Shown: positions 41,275 through 49,501 of the stretch, piece after piece
How the letters are laid out: each line of letters starts with the position of its first letter
Numbering within the stretch: the stretch's first letter is position 1
DNA from: Paraburkholderia sp. Tr-20389
Lineage (GTDB): Bacteria; Pseudomonadota; Gammaproteobacteria; Burkholderiales; Burkholderiaceae
NCBI RefSeq assembly: GCF_017104565.1
Contig: NZ_JAAGPD010000002.1
Coordinates: forward strand, 248,001 to 312,000
Length of the DNA stretch: 64,000 nt
Reading direction: 5' to 3'
Translations under genes and position numbers: made by a program
Notes under the pieces: model-generated
Databases searched by the model: none
Told to the model about the DNA's origin: nothing
Seen by the model: only the letters and a program-made list of their open reading frames with translations

Positions 41275-41910
41275 ATGGGACGAACGAAGCAACAGGCGCT
41301 CGACACGCGGGCGAAGATCATCGAAGCCGCCGAGCGCGTGTTCTTCGTGCGCGGCTTTGCGCGCGCGTCATTGGAAGACATCGCATCGGAAGCGGGCGTC
41401 ACGCGCGGCGCTGTTTACGGGCACTTCAGGAACAAGGAGGCCTTGTTTCAGTCGATCTACGAGAACGCGGACATGCCGCTGGACCCATTTGTCGTGCAAG
41501 CATGCGAAGAGGACGCGGACCCGTTGCAGCATCTGCATGCGCAACTGCGCCAGCGGTTGCGCGACGCGCTGCACATGCGGCGCGCGCGGCGCCTGTACAG
41601 CATCGCGCTGACGAAGTGCGAGGTCACGGCGGAGACGGCGGCGTTTTATGAGCGCGTGTCGATGGCGGCCTTGCGCGCCGAAGCGCAGATCGACGCGGCG
41701 TTACGCGCCGCGTCCGAACGCGGACAGTTGCCGCCCAACGTCGACACGCGTGCCGCCGCCGGTTTCATTCATGCGGCGCTGACGGGCTTTCTGCACAAGC
41801 GGCTGTTGATGTCCGCCGAATCGCGCGTCGATGTGGAGGCCGATCAGACGCTTGCATCGGCGATGAGATGCGTCGGCGCACAACCCTCGTTCGAACCGGC
41901 ACGCGTCTGA
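41275..41910 (+). CDS. TetR family regulator of the efflux operon (AcrR-like)
   Basis: A 211-residue TetR-family repressor. The N-terminal helix-turn-helix is clear: ARAKIIEAAERVFF-type opening followed by ASLEDIASEAGVTRGAVYGHFRNKEALF at about residues 27-55. The C-terminal ligand domain is of the AcrR kind (ADMPLDPFVVQ and later AAAGFIHAALTGFLHKRLLM). It is divergent from the AcrAB/OprM-like operon, the standard arrangement for a local pump repressor. ATG at 41275 follows CAGGAGAGG. Confidence 0.92.
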   Translation: MGRTKQQALDTRAKIIEAAERVFFVRGFARASLEDIASEAGVTRGAVYGHFRNKEALFQSIYENADMPLDPFVVQACEEDADPLQHLHAQLRQRLRDALHMRRARRLYSIALTKCEVTAETAAFYERVSMAALRAEAQIDAALRAASERGQLPPNVDTRAAAGFIHAALTGFLHKRLLMSAESRVDVEADQTLASAMRCVGAQPSFEPARV

Positions 41911-42095
41911 CCCCGGCAAACCTCGCAGAAGGTCATTACAAGGCCGCTGCAAATCGCTAAGACTTCGTAAGACTCGCTAAGTCCCCAGAACCGGGGCCGC
42001 ACCGCGTTGCGCTATAGTCATACGCAGATCCGATACCCGGCGGCAAGGGCGCTGCCCGTCCCAAGCGGCAAAGCCCGGCGCAGCCTGCTCACATC

Positions 42096-42863
42096 ATGCC
42101 CGACACGCCCCTTCAGGTACTGCTCGTCGACGACGACGCCGACCTGCGCGACCTGCTTCGCAATTTCTTCCAGCAACGCGGCATCGACTTCTCGGTGCTG
42201 CACGACGCCACGCATCTCGCGCGGCGGCTCGAACGCGAGCGTCCGTCGATCATCGTGCTCGATCTGATGATGCCAGGCGTCGACGGCCTCACGGCGCTCA
42301 AGCAGTTGCGCGGAAGCGGCGACACGATTCCCGTGATCATGCTGACGGCGCGCGCCGACGGCGTCGATCGCGTGATCGGCCTCGAACTCGGCGCGGACGA
42401 TTACCTCGGCAAGCCGTTCATGCCGCAGGAATTGCTCGCGCGCATTCACGCCGTGCTGCGCCGTCATGCGCTGCATCCCGAAGCGCCGCCCGTCGAGCAT
42501 CGCGAGGCGCTCGTGTTTGGGCGCTTCCGGCTTGACTTCGCATCGCGCACGCTCTTTCGCGACAACGAGCCCATCAAGCTGACGGGCAGCGAATACGCGC
42601 TGCTCGAAGTGTTCGCACAGCATCCGATGGAAACGCTGTCCCGCACGCGCATCGTCGATCTGTTGCATGGTCCCGATTCCGAAGTGACGGAGCGCGGCAT
42701 CGACGTGCCCGTATGGCGTCTGCGGCGGCTGCTCGAAGACGATCCCGCCGCGCCGCGCCGTATCCAGACGATGCGCGGCATCGGCTACATGTTCGTGCCG
42801 GGCGAAACCGGCGATGGCGACGTAAGCAGTGAAGGCGGCCAGGGCGGCGACGACGCATCGTAA
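42096..42863 (+). CDS. OmpR-family response regulator
   Basis: A 255-residue transcription factor. The receiver domain covers residues 1-120, with acidic residues DDD at 12-14, phosphoacceptor Asp56 in IVLDLMMPG and the switch Lys in LGKPFMPQEL. A winged-helix DNA-binding domain follows (LTGSEYALLEVFAQHPMETLSR; MRGIGYMFV). The TAA overlaps the kinase ATG (TAATG), so the pair is translationally coupled. It lies 185 bases after the TetR gene on the same strand and may or may not control the pumps. Confidence 0.93.
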   Translation: MPDTPLQVLLVDDDADLRDLLRNFFQQRGIDFSVLHDATHLARRLERERPSIIVLDLMMPGVDGLTALKQLRGSGDTIPVIMLTARADGVDRVIGLELGADDYLGKPFMPQELLARIHAVLRRHALHPEAPPVEHREALVFGRFRLDFASRTLFRDNEPIKLTGSEYALLEVFAQHPMETLSRTRIVDLLHGPDSEVTERGIDVPVWRLRRLLEDDPAAPRRIQTMRGIGYMFVPGETGDGDVSSEGGQGGDDAS

Positions 42864-44116
42864 TGAAAAATCCGTTCAATACGCTTTTCGGCCGTCTCGC
42901 GACGATGACGGTCGGCCTGATCGTGGCCGTGCACGTGACGTCGCTGTTCGCCGTCGACCGCGAGCGCGGCCAGATCGACGCGGAACATGCGCGCCGCGAC
43001 GTGATGCTCGCCGTGCAGGCGAAGCACGATGGTGAAGCGAGCGCGCGACACGTCGCGCAGACGCTCGGCATCGAATACATCGCCGATGCCGACGTGCTCA
43101 GTTCCGGCTGTCCGCCGCCGTGCAAAGGCACGGATGCGCCATTCGAACGTGACCTGCTGCCGCGCCTTCCGCCTGGCAGCCGCGTCGTGTTCGATCCGGG
43201 CACGGGATCGCTGTGGATACGCTACGGAAGCGAGCCGTACTGGCTGTACATCCGCAACGCCAATCTGCCGGGCATGCGTTTTCTCGGTTCGTCGCTGGTG
43301 ATGCTGGTGCTCGCCGTGTGCGCGGCGCTGTTCGCCGCATGGCGGTTCCAGCGCCCCTTGCACCGGCTCGCGGATGCGGCGCGCGAATTCAGGATCGGAC
43401 GGCGCGTGCCGCCCGTGACGGAAAGCGGTCCCGCTGAGATGCGCTCGCTGATCGGCGACTTCAACGAGATGATGAGCGAACTCGGTAAAGCCGAGCAGGA
43501 ACGCGCGGTGATGCTCGCGGGTGTCGCACACGATTTGCGCGCGCCGATCACGCGCATGCAGGTGCGCGCGGACCTGCTGCCCGATGCGGCCAATCGCAGC
43601 GGCTTTCTGCGCGACGCGGAATCGCTGTCGCGCATCGTGACGCAGTTTCTCGACTATGCGCGCGACACGGCCGATCCGTCGCCGCAAGCGAATGTCGATG
43701 CGCATTGCCGGCGTCACTACGGCGACGGACTCGACGACGAAGCGCTCGTGCGATTGCATCTGAATGCGGGCGACGGCTTCAATCTGCCGCTCGTGGATCT
43801 CGACCGGATTCTGTCGAACCTGATCGAAAACGCGATGAACTACGGCGAGCCGCCCGTCGAGATTTCGACGTCCGCGCATAACGGCGTCTACACGCTCACC
43901 GTGCGCGATCACGGTGTGGGCATTCCGCAGGATCAGCTCGAACGTGCGCTGCAGCCGTTCACGCGGCTCGATCCGGCGCGCGGCGGCGATGCGCATTGCG
44001 GCCTGGGCCTCGCGATCGTGCGACGGCTCACGCGCTATAACGGCGGCCAGTTCGTATGCGACAACGCGCCTGAGGGCGGGTTTCGCGTGACGCTGACGTT
44101 TCGCCGCGAGATCTAG
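42863..44116 (+). CDS. Sensor histidine kinase with a CPPPC periplasmic motif
   Basis: The partner kinase of the upstream regulator, 417 residues. Two membrane segments (about 11-30 and 141-160) bracket a periplasmic sensor of about 110 residues that contains a CPPPC pair (Cys83 and Cys87). A HAMP region follows, then the dimerisation domain with His223 in GVAHDLRAPITRM. The ATP-binding domain shows NLIENAMNYGEPP (N box), RDHGVGIPQDQL (G1) and GGDAHCGLGLAIVRRL (G2). The overall arrangement resembles EnvZ/RstB-type kinases. Confidence 0.93.
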   Translation: MKNPFNTLFGRLATMTVGLIVAVHVTSLFAVDRERGQIDAEHARRDVMLAVQAKHDGEASARHVAQTLGIEYIADADVLSSGCPPPCKGTDAPFERDLLPRLPPGSRVVFDPGTGSLWIRYGSEPYWLYIRNANLPGMRFLGSSLVMLVLAVCAALFAAWRFQRPLHRLADAAREFRIGRRVPPVTESGPAEMRSLIGDFNEMMSELGKAEQERAVMLAGVAHDLRAPITRMQVRADLLPDAANRSGFLRDAESLSRIVTQFLDYARDTADPSPQANVDAHCRRHYGDGLDDEALVRLHLNAGDGFNLPLVDLDRILSNLIENAMNYGEPPVEISTSAHNGVYTLTVRDHGVGIPQDQLERALQPFTRLDPARGGDAHCGLGLAIVRRLTRYNGGQFVCDNAPEGGFRVTLTFRREI

Positions 44117-44143
44117 CGGCACGTTCTCTCTATGTGGTTTCGA

Positions 44144-44168
44144 TGCCGCCCGTCGTGGGCGGCATCCG
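44144..44168. terminator. Bidirectional terminator-like hairpin
   Basis: GATGCCGCCC and GGGCGGCATC form a perfect 10-bp stem with a 5-base loop between the convergent kinase and RcnB-like genes. Confidence 0.7.
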
Positions 44169-44175
44169 TCGTTCA

Positions 44176-44565
44176 TCAACGATGCGGCGCGAGCAGGATG
44201 CTCGAGATCACGCCCGTGGCGATCGCGGCCAGCACGAAGTCGCCATTGACCTGCACCCACTGATAACCCGACGGCGGCGGTTGAAGGTCGTGCGCGTGCC
44301 AGTCGTCGACAACGTACTGCGGACCGCGATAGTCGGGCGGCAAGCGGTCGCCGCGATGCCAGTCGCGATGCGGCACGGGACGATGCGGCGCGCCGGGGCC
44401 TTGCGGACCATCGTGGCCGTCCGGACCATCGGGACCGCCGCGTTGATCGGCAACAGGATGACGGCCCGGACCGCCATCGTCGCCGGGGGCATATTGCGCG
44501 AATGCCTGGGTCTGGGCCACGACACACGAAACAGCAAGCAACAACACAGGTACAGCTTTTTTCAT
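44176..44565 (-). CDS. RcnB-like periplasmic protein
   Basis: A 129-residue exported protein. The signal peptide covers residues 1-23 (MKKAVPVLLLAVSCVVAQTQAFA). The mature N-terminal half is rich in Gly, Pro, Asp and His (GGPDGPDGHDGPQGPG and HRPVPHRDWHRGD), and the C-terminal part LPPDYRGPQYVVDDWHAHDL with GYQWVQVNGDFVLAAIATGVI matches the RcnB family linked to nickel and cobalt homeostasis in E. coli. The ATG at 44565 has GGGGAG upstream. It converges with the two-component genes. Confidence 0.8.
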   Translation of the reverse strand: MKKAVPVLLLAVSCVVAQTQAFAQYAPGDDGGPGRHPVADQRGGPDGPDGHDGPQGPGAPHRPVPHRDWHRGDRLPPDYRGPQYVVDDWHAHDLQPPPSGYQWVQVNGDFVLAAIATGVISSILLAPHR

Positions 44566-44749
44566 CGAACACTCCCCAAACAAGGTGAGAGTGTTTTCCG
44601 GCGCAACGATTCAAACGGGGGCCTTACGGGGGCTTACGGGTGGATTGCCTCTCCTCATTCTTGTCTAATTCCCCACCTCTACGATGCACCTCATTCGCTG
44701 ACGCATCGTCAGCCACATCCTGGAACACATTCGTCTGAAGGAGGTCATC

Positions 44750-45274
44750 ATGCCGCTCGCAGCCATCATTCAAGGCACGCCAATCTGGGTCTGGGTGCTG
44801 CTCGTCTTTCTGCTCTCGCGCGGATTCAAGGCCATGAACAGCGGCACCGCGCCGCTTTCGAAGCTCGCCATCGTGCCGCTCGTCTTCACGGCGTGGGGCG
44901 TCCTGCATCTGATCACCGACCCGTTGGCGGGTTGGTCGTCCGTGATCGTCTGGGTGATTTGCGCGCTGGCTGGCATCGCGGGCGGTGTGTTCATCGCGAG
45001 CCGGACGCGCTTCATCGTCGATCCGATTGCGAACACCGTCATGCTGCCCGGCTCCATGGTGCCGCTGGTGCTGATCGTCATCACGTTCGCGGCCAAATTC
45101 TGGCTCGGCGTCGAACTGGCGACCGCGACGAGTCTGTCATCGCTCGGTGTGTACGTGTTGCTGAGCGCGGCGGTGTCGGGCGTCGTCGCAGGTGTGTTCG
45201 GTGGGCGCTTCCTCACGTACTGGAAAGCGATGAACGCACGCCGCGTCGTTCAGGCGTGCTCGCAAGGCGCGTAA
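44750..45274 (+). CDS. Small integral membrane protein, DUF6622-like
   Basis: A 174-residue protein with about five hydrophobic segments: IWVWVLLVFLLSRGF, LAIVPLVFTAWGVLHLI, VIVWVICALAGIAGGVFIA, MVPLVLIVITFAAKF and LGVYVLLSAAVSGVVAGVF. Strong ribosome-binding site GAAGGAGG before the ATG at 44750. I place it in the DUF6622 group from memory of similar short membrane proteins; no function is known. It is divergent from the RcnB-like gene and ends about 200 bases before the DUF899 gene. Confidence 0.75.
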   Translation: MPLAAIIQGTPIWVWVLLVFLLSRGFKAMNSGTAPLSKLAIVPLVFTAWGVLHLITDPLAGWSSVIVWVICALAGIAGGVFIASRTRFIVDPIANTVMLPGSMVPLVLIVITFAAKFWLGVELATATSLSSLGVYVLLSAAVSGVVAGVFGGRFLTYWKAMNARRVVQACSQGA

Positions 45275-45420
45275 GCGCCGGCTGTGAAGTGGGGTGCCGC
45301 GCATCCGGCGGGCACGCCCGTTGCGACCCGCGACTCTGAGGAAAATGCCGCCAGACTTGTTACTCCCGGCGTTTCCTTTTCCGGTCCAAACTGTCTCTCG
45401 ACACACAACAGGCGATAGCG

Positions 45421-45444
45421 CCGCGCCTCATCCACGAGGCGCGG
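45421..45444. promoter_or_regulatory. Perfect hairpin in the leader of the DUF899 gene
   Basis: CCGCGCCTC and GAGGCGCGG form a 9-bp perfect stem with a 6-base loop, 32 bases upstream of the DUF899 start codon and 16 bases before its GGAGG. There is no T-run. It could end transcription from the upstream gene, or be a leader structure. Confidence 0.5.
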
Positions 45445-45476
45445 CAGCCTGTTCAAATCAGGAGGTCGCACGAGCC

Positions 45477-46262
45477 ATGTCCACATCAGACCAGAACGGA
45501 AAGAACAGCGAACAGCCGGCGATGCACACGCCGCCCGTGGTATCGCAGCAGGATTGGGAAGCCGCGCGTCAGCAGTTGCTCGTCAAGGAAAAGGCCCACA
45601 CCCGCGCGCGCGATGCGCTGGCCGCCGAGCGCCGCCGCATGCCGTGGATGGCCGTCGACAAAACCTATGTGTTCGAAGCGCCCACTGGCAAGCTCAGCCT
45701 GCTCGACCTGTTCAACGGCAGGCGTCAGCTGATCGTCTATCGCGCGTTCTACGAGCCGGGCGTGTATGGCTGGCCGGAGCATGCGTGCCGGGGCTGCTCG
45801 ATCGTGGCCGACCAGGTTGCCCATCTCGCGCATCTCAACGCACGCGATACGACGCTCGTTTTCGTCTCGCGCGCACCGCAGCCCGACATCGCTCGATTGA
45901 AGGCGCACATGGGCTGGCAAATTCCGTGGTTCACGATCACGGACAGCTTCGACGCCGATTTCGGCGTCGGCGAATGGCACGGCACGAACGTGTTCTATCG
46001 CGACGGCGAACGCGTGTTCCGCACGTACTTCATCAACAATCGCGGCGATGAGCAGATGGGCGGCACGTGGAACTATCTCGACATCACACCGCTCGGCCGG
46101 CAAGAGGTCTGGGAAGATTCGCCCGAGGGCTATCCGCAGACGCCGACTTACAAGTGGTGGAACTGGCACGACAGCTATGTCGACGACGCGCCGCCTGACC
46201 GGAAGTGGGTGGAGGTATCCGATGCGGGCGAGGCCGCGTTCAGGAACAAACAAAACACCTGA
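45477..46262 (+). CDS. DUF899 family thioredoxin-like protein
   Basis: A 261-residue cytoplasmic protein of the DUF899 family, distantly thioredoxin-like. Typical parts are VSQQDWEAARQQLLVKEKAHTRARDALAAERRRMPW, LIVYRAFYEPGVYGWPEHAC RGCS (with two Cys four residues apart at about 103-106) and DFGVGEWHGTNVFYRDGERVFRTYF. Function is unsettled in the family. The ATG at 45477 follows CAGGAGG; the open frame continues upstream across the leader hairpin but is unlikely to be coding there. Confidence 0.88.
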   Translation: MSTSDQNGKNSEQPAMHTPPVVSQQDWEAARQQLLVKEKAHTRARDALAAERRRMPWMAVDKTYVFEAPTGKLSLLDLFNGRRQLIVYRAFYEPGVYGWPEHACRGCSIVADQVAHLAHLNARDTTLVFVSRAPQPDIARLKAHMGWQIPWFTITDSFDADFGVGEWHGTNVFYRDGERVFRTYFINNRGDEQMGGTWNYLDITPLGRQEVWEDSPEGYPQTPTYKWWNWHDSYVDDAPPDRKWVEVSDAGEAAFRNKQNT

Positions 46263-46293
46263 CGACAGCTATGCCAGAAGACCGGCGCAACAA

Positions 46294-46319
46294 AGCCGCA
46301 GCGCATGTGCGCTGCGGCT
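46294..46319. terminator. Bidirectional terminator
   Basis: AGCCGCAGCGCA and its exact reverse complement flank TG, a 12-bp stem between the convergent DUF899 and FadB-like genes. Confidence 0.75.
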
Positions 46320-46330
46320 CGCCACGCAAA

Positions 46331-48451
46331 TCACACAGCCCGATTCAAACTCGAAAACGACTCACCGCGTTCGACGAGTTCCACCAGCAACGGCGACGGC
46401 TTCCAGAACAAAGGATCCTGCTTTTCGAATTCGCGGATATCCGCGAGCAATGCAGGCAGACCGACCGTATCGGCGTAATGCATCGGACCGCCGCGCCAGG
46501 CCGGAAAACCGAAGCCGTTCATCAACGTCACGTCGATATCGAGTGGCCGCAGCGCGATGCGTTCGTGAATCACGTTCGCGCCTTCGTTGATCATCGCGGC
46601 CATGTAGCGGCGCACAATCTGCTCGTCCGTGAACGCGTGCGGCGTGACGCCCGCACGCTCGCGCTCCGCGTCGATGATCGCATCGACTTCGGGATCGGGC
46701 TTACCGGCACGCTGACCGTCTTCATACCGGTAAAAGCCGCGTGCCGTCTTCTGGCCGAACCAGCCGCGCTCGCATAGACGATCGGGAATCTGCACGTAGC
46801 GCGCGTTGGGATCGCGCGTCGCCGCACGGCGTTTGCGCGTCGCCCATCCGATGTCGCCGCCCGCGAGATCGATCACCTGATACGGTCCCATCGGAAAGCC
46901 CAGCTCGCGCACGGCCTTGTCGATCTGATACGGCGACGCGCCGTCTTCCATCAGATGATCGGCCGCCGCGCGGTACACCGCGAGCATCCGGTTGCCGATG
47001 AAACCGTCGCACACGCCTGCGCGCACGGGCACTTTGCGCAGCTTCTTCGCGAGATCGAAGGCAGTCGCGACGACGTCGGCGCTCACGCGCGCGGGCACGA
47101 CGACTTCCAGCAGCTTCATGATGTGCGCCGGCGAGAAGAAGTGCAGGCCGATCACGTCCTGCGGCCGCGCGATGCCGGCCGCGATCGCGTCGATGTCGAG
47201 ATACGACGTGTTGGTCGCGAGCACGGCGCCCGGCTTGCACACGCGGTCGAGTTCCGCGAACACGGCCTGTTTGACCGCCATGTCTTCGAACACGGCTTCG
47301 ATCACGACGTCGGCATCGGCGAGCGCATCGTACGACGTGCTGCCCGCGAATCGCGCGAGCTTCTTCGCCTTGGCATCCTCAGTGAGACGTCTCTTCGCGA
47401 TCAGGCCGTCATAGACTTTTTCGACATGCGCTCGGCCGCGCGCGAGCGATGCGTCGTCGCGCTCGATCATCGTCACGGGCAAGCCGGCATCGAGCAGCGC
47501 GACGGCGATGCCCGCGCCCATTGTGCCGCCGCCCACCACGCCGGCGGACGCGATCGGCCTCGGCTGCGCACTGCGCGTTTCAGGTGCTTTCTGCGCTTCC
47601 CTTTCCGCCTGAAACGCGTGGACGAGCGCCGCGCGCTGCGGGCTGTCGAGGCATTCGAGAAACCGCGCGCGCTCGACGCGCAGACCTTCTTCGAACGGCA
47701 GCGTCAGCGCCGCTTCGACGCAATCGACGATCTTCAGCGGCGACAGCAGGCCGCGCGATTTCTTCGCGGTATCGGCGCGCGCAGCGGCAATCGCGGCCGT
47801 GCCCGCGTCCTTGTCGGCGAGCGCTTGCGCGTCGCGCGTGCGCCGCACGCTCGCATGCTCGACCAGCAATTGCTGCGCGTACGCGAGTCCTTCTGCGAGC
47901 ACGTCGTCGCTCTGCCCGATACGATCGACGAGGCCCATCTTCAGCGCGCCCTGCTCGCCGATATGCTTGCCGCTCAGCATCAGCGACAACGCCGCCTCGG
48001 CGCCGATCAGACGCGGCGTCCGCTGCGTGCCGCCCGCGCCCGGCAACAGACCGAGCAGCACTTCGGGCAGGCCGAGTTTCGCGCCCGCCACCGCGAGCCG
48101 GTAGTGGGCCGCCAGCGCGATTTCGAGTCCGCCGCCCAGCGCGGCGCCATGAATCGCGACGATGACGGGCTTGCTGCACGCCTCGATGCGGTTGCACACG
48201 TCGGGCAGCGTCGGCATTTGCGGCGGCTTGCCGAACTCGCGGATATCCGCACCCGCAATGAAATTGCGTCCGGCCCCGACGATCAACACGGCCCGCGCCG
48301 CCGCATTCGCTTCGGCGGCTTCGATCGCCGCGACGAGGCCGCGCCGGACCTCGACGCCCAGCGCGTTGACGGGCGGGTTGTCGACGGTGACGAGCAGGAG
48401 GTTGCCGCGCAATTCGTGGAAAACGGGCGCGGCGGCTGGGGTCGATGTCAT
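46331..48451 (-). CDS. Bifunctional enoyl-CoA hydratase / 3-hydroxyacyl-CoA dehydrogenase (FadB/FadJ-like)
   Basis: A 706-residue fused beta-oxidation enzyme. The N-terminal crotonase domain has the oxyanion segment GAGRNFIAGADIREFG and the two catalytic glutamates Glu110 (ALGGGLEIALAAHYRLA) and Glu130 (LGLPEVLLGLLPGAGGTQR). From about residue 300 the dehydrogenase starts with the NAD-binding GVVGGGTMGAGIAVALLDAG and the active-site stretch VIGLHFFSPAHIMKLLEVV. The ATG at 48451 has GAGGAG upstream; the frame stays open to 49201, antisense to the LysR gene, and that part is rejected. Divergent LysR gene suggests local control. Confidence 0.95.
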   Translation of the reverse strand: MTSTPAAAPVFHELRGNLLLVTVDNPPVNALGVEVRRGLVAAIEAAEANAAARAVLIVGAGRNFIAGADIREFGKPPQMPTLPDVCNRIEACSKPVIVAIHGAALGGGLEIALAAHYRLAVAGAKLGLPEVLLGLLPGAGGTQRTPRLIGAEAALSLMLSGKHIGEQGALKMGLVDRIGQSDDVLAEGLAYAQQLLVEHASVRRTRDAQALADKDAGTAAIAAARADTAKKSRGLLSPLKIVDCVEAALTLPFEEGLRVERARFLECLDSPQRAALVHAFQAEREAQKAPETRSAQPRPIASAGVVGGGTMGAGIAVALLDAGLPVTMIERDDASLARGRAHVEKVYDGLIAKRRLTEDAKAKKLARFAGSTSYDALADADVVIEAVFEDMAVKQAVFAELDRVCKPGAVLATNTSYLDIDAIAAGIARPQDVIGLHFFSPAHIMKLLEVVVPARVSADVVATAFDLAKKLRKVPVRAGVCDGFIGNRMLAVYRAAADHLMEDGASPYQIDKAVRELGFPMGPYQVIDLAGGDIGWATRKRRAATRDPNARYVQIPDRLCERGWFGQKTARGFYRYEDGQRAGKPDPEVDAIIDAERERAGVTPHAFTDEQIVRRYMAAMINEGANVIHERIALRPLDIDVTLMNGFGFPAWRGGPMHYADTVGLPALLADIREFEKQDPLFWKPSPLLVELVERGESFSSLNRAV

Positions 48452-48494
48452 GTGCAGTGTCTCCTCGTGCAGCAGATGAGCGGAATCGCCGATG

Positions 48495-48563
48495 ATTGTC
48501 CTGGCGATAAACTCAATTGACAATCGCAGCATCCATTGACAGAGTGTCAAGGAATCTTTGACA
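48495..48563. promoter_or_regulatory. Array of TTGAC/TTGTC motifs and palindromes between fadB-like and lysR genes
   Basis: The divergent promoter region holds ATTGTC at 48495, the palindrome ATTGACAAT at 48516-48524, the perfect palindrome TTGACAGAGTGTCAA at 48536-48550, and another TTTGACA at 48558. Starts are spaced 19-23 bases, about two helix turns. The motifs also match -35 hexamers. Likely binding region of the LysR regulator or overlapping promoters. Confidence 0.55.
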
Positions 48564-48574
48564 GTAGCCCCGCC

Positions 48575-49501
48575 TTGGACGTCAACGCCCTCACGCTGCT
48601 GGTCGAGATCATCGATGCCGGCAACCTCAGCGAGGCTGCGCGGCGGCTCAAGATGACTCGCGCCAACGTCAGCTATCACCTCAATCAGTTCGAAAAATCG
48701 CTCGGCCTGCAACTGGTCCGGCGCACGACCCGTCGCGTCGAGCCGACCGAGATCGGGCTGAAACTCTACGAACACGGCCGCGCGATCCGCAATTCGCTGC
48801 TGGCCGCGCAGGAATCCGTCTCGACGCTCGGAGAAAGCCTGCAAGGCCGCGTGCGTCTGTCGGTGCCGAGCGGGTATGGGCAACTGGTGATGTCGGCGTG
48901 GCTGATCGCGTTCAAGCGCGACTATCCGGGCATCGTGCTCGACGTGATGTTCGAAAACCGTGTGGAAGATCTGCTGCGCGACGAAGTGGACATTGCCGTG
49001 CGCGTGATGTCGGAGCCGCCGCAAAACCTCGTCGCGCGTGACATGGGGCCGGTGCGATGGGTCGCGTGTGCGTCGTCGGCTTATGCGGCGCAGCACGGCA
49101 TGCCTGCCGATCTCGACGCACTGCGCACCACGCCGCTCATCACGTCTGCGGTAGTCGGCAGGCAACTGCGCCTTGCCGCCTATCTGCGCGACGAACGGCA
49201 CGAAGTGCTGCTCGAACCGGGCGTGATCTCCGAGAATTTTCTGTTCTTGCGCGAGGCGATTCTCGCAGGACTAGGTGTCGGACTCGTACCCGACTACGTG
49301 GTGCACGACGACATCAGGCGCGGCGACGTCGTCACCGCGCTGGACCCGTGGCGGCTCAGCATTTTCGGCACGAACATGTACATGCTGTATATGCCGAACC
49401 GTCACCACACGCGCGCGACGGCGCGTTTCATCGAATTCATGCTCGACGAGGCGCGCAAGGCAGGACGCGGCGTGCCGTCGAGCGCGAGCGCCGCGCGCTA
49501 G
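48575..49501 (+). CDS. LysR family transcriptional regulator
   Basis: A LysR-type regulator of 308 residues if started at the TTG at 48575, which places the helix-turn-helix at the usual distance from the N-terminus (DVNALTLLVEIIDAGNLSEAARRLKMTRANVSYHLNQFEKSLG). A TTG at 48536 would add 13 residues but sits inside a palindrome that looks like an operator. The effector domain (RVRLSVPSGYGQLVMSAWLIAFKRDYPGI onward) resembles the CrgA/AaeR-like group. Its end overlaps the end of the convergent IclR gene by 4 bases. Confidence 0.88.
   Translation: MDVNALTLLVEIIDAGNLSEAARRLKMTRANVSYHLNQFEKSLGLQLVRRTTRRVEPTEIGLKLYEHGRAIRNSLLAAQESVSTLGESLQGRVRLSVPSGYGQLVMSAWLIAFKRDYPGIVLDVMFENRVEDLLRDEVDIAVRVMSEPPQNLVARDMGPVRWVACASSAYAAQHGMPADLDALRTTPLITSAVVGRQLRLAAYLRDERHEVLLEPGVISENFLFLREAILAGLGVGLVPDYVVHDDIRRGDVVTALDPWRLSIFGTNMYMLYMPNRHHTRATARFIEFMLDEARKAGRGVPSSASAAR

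Noticed and set aside
44144-44168. Hairpin considered as part of an attenuator or riboswitch
   Set aside because: It lies between two convergent stop codons, so a shared terminator is the simpler explanation.
48452-49201. A 250-residue N-terminal extension of the FadB-like protein
   Set aside because: It is antisense to the LysR gene, crosses the shared promoter, and the ATG at 48451 has a good ribosome-binding site and the normal family N-terminus.
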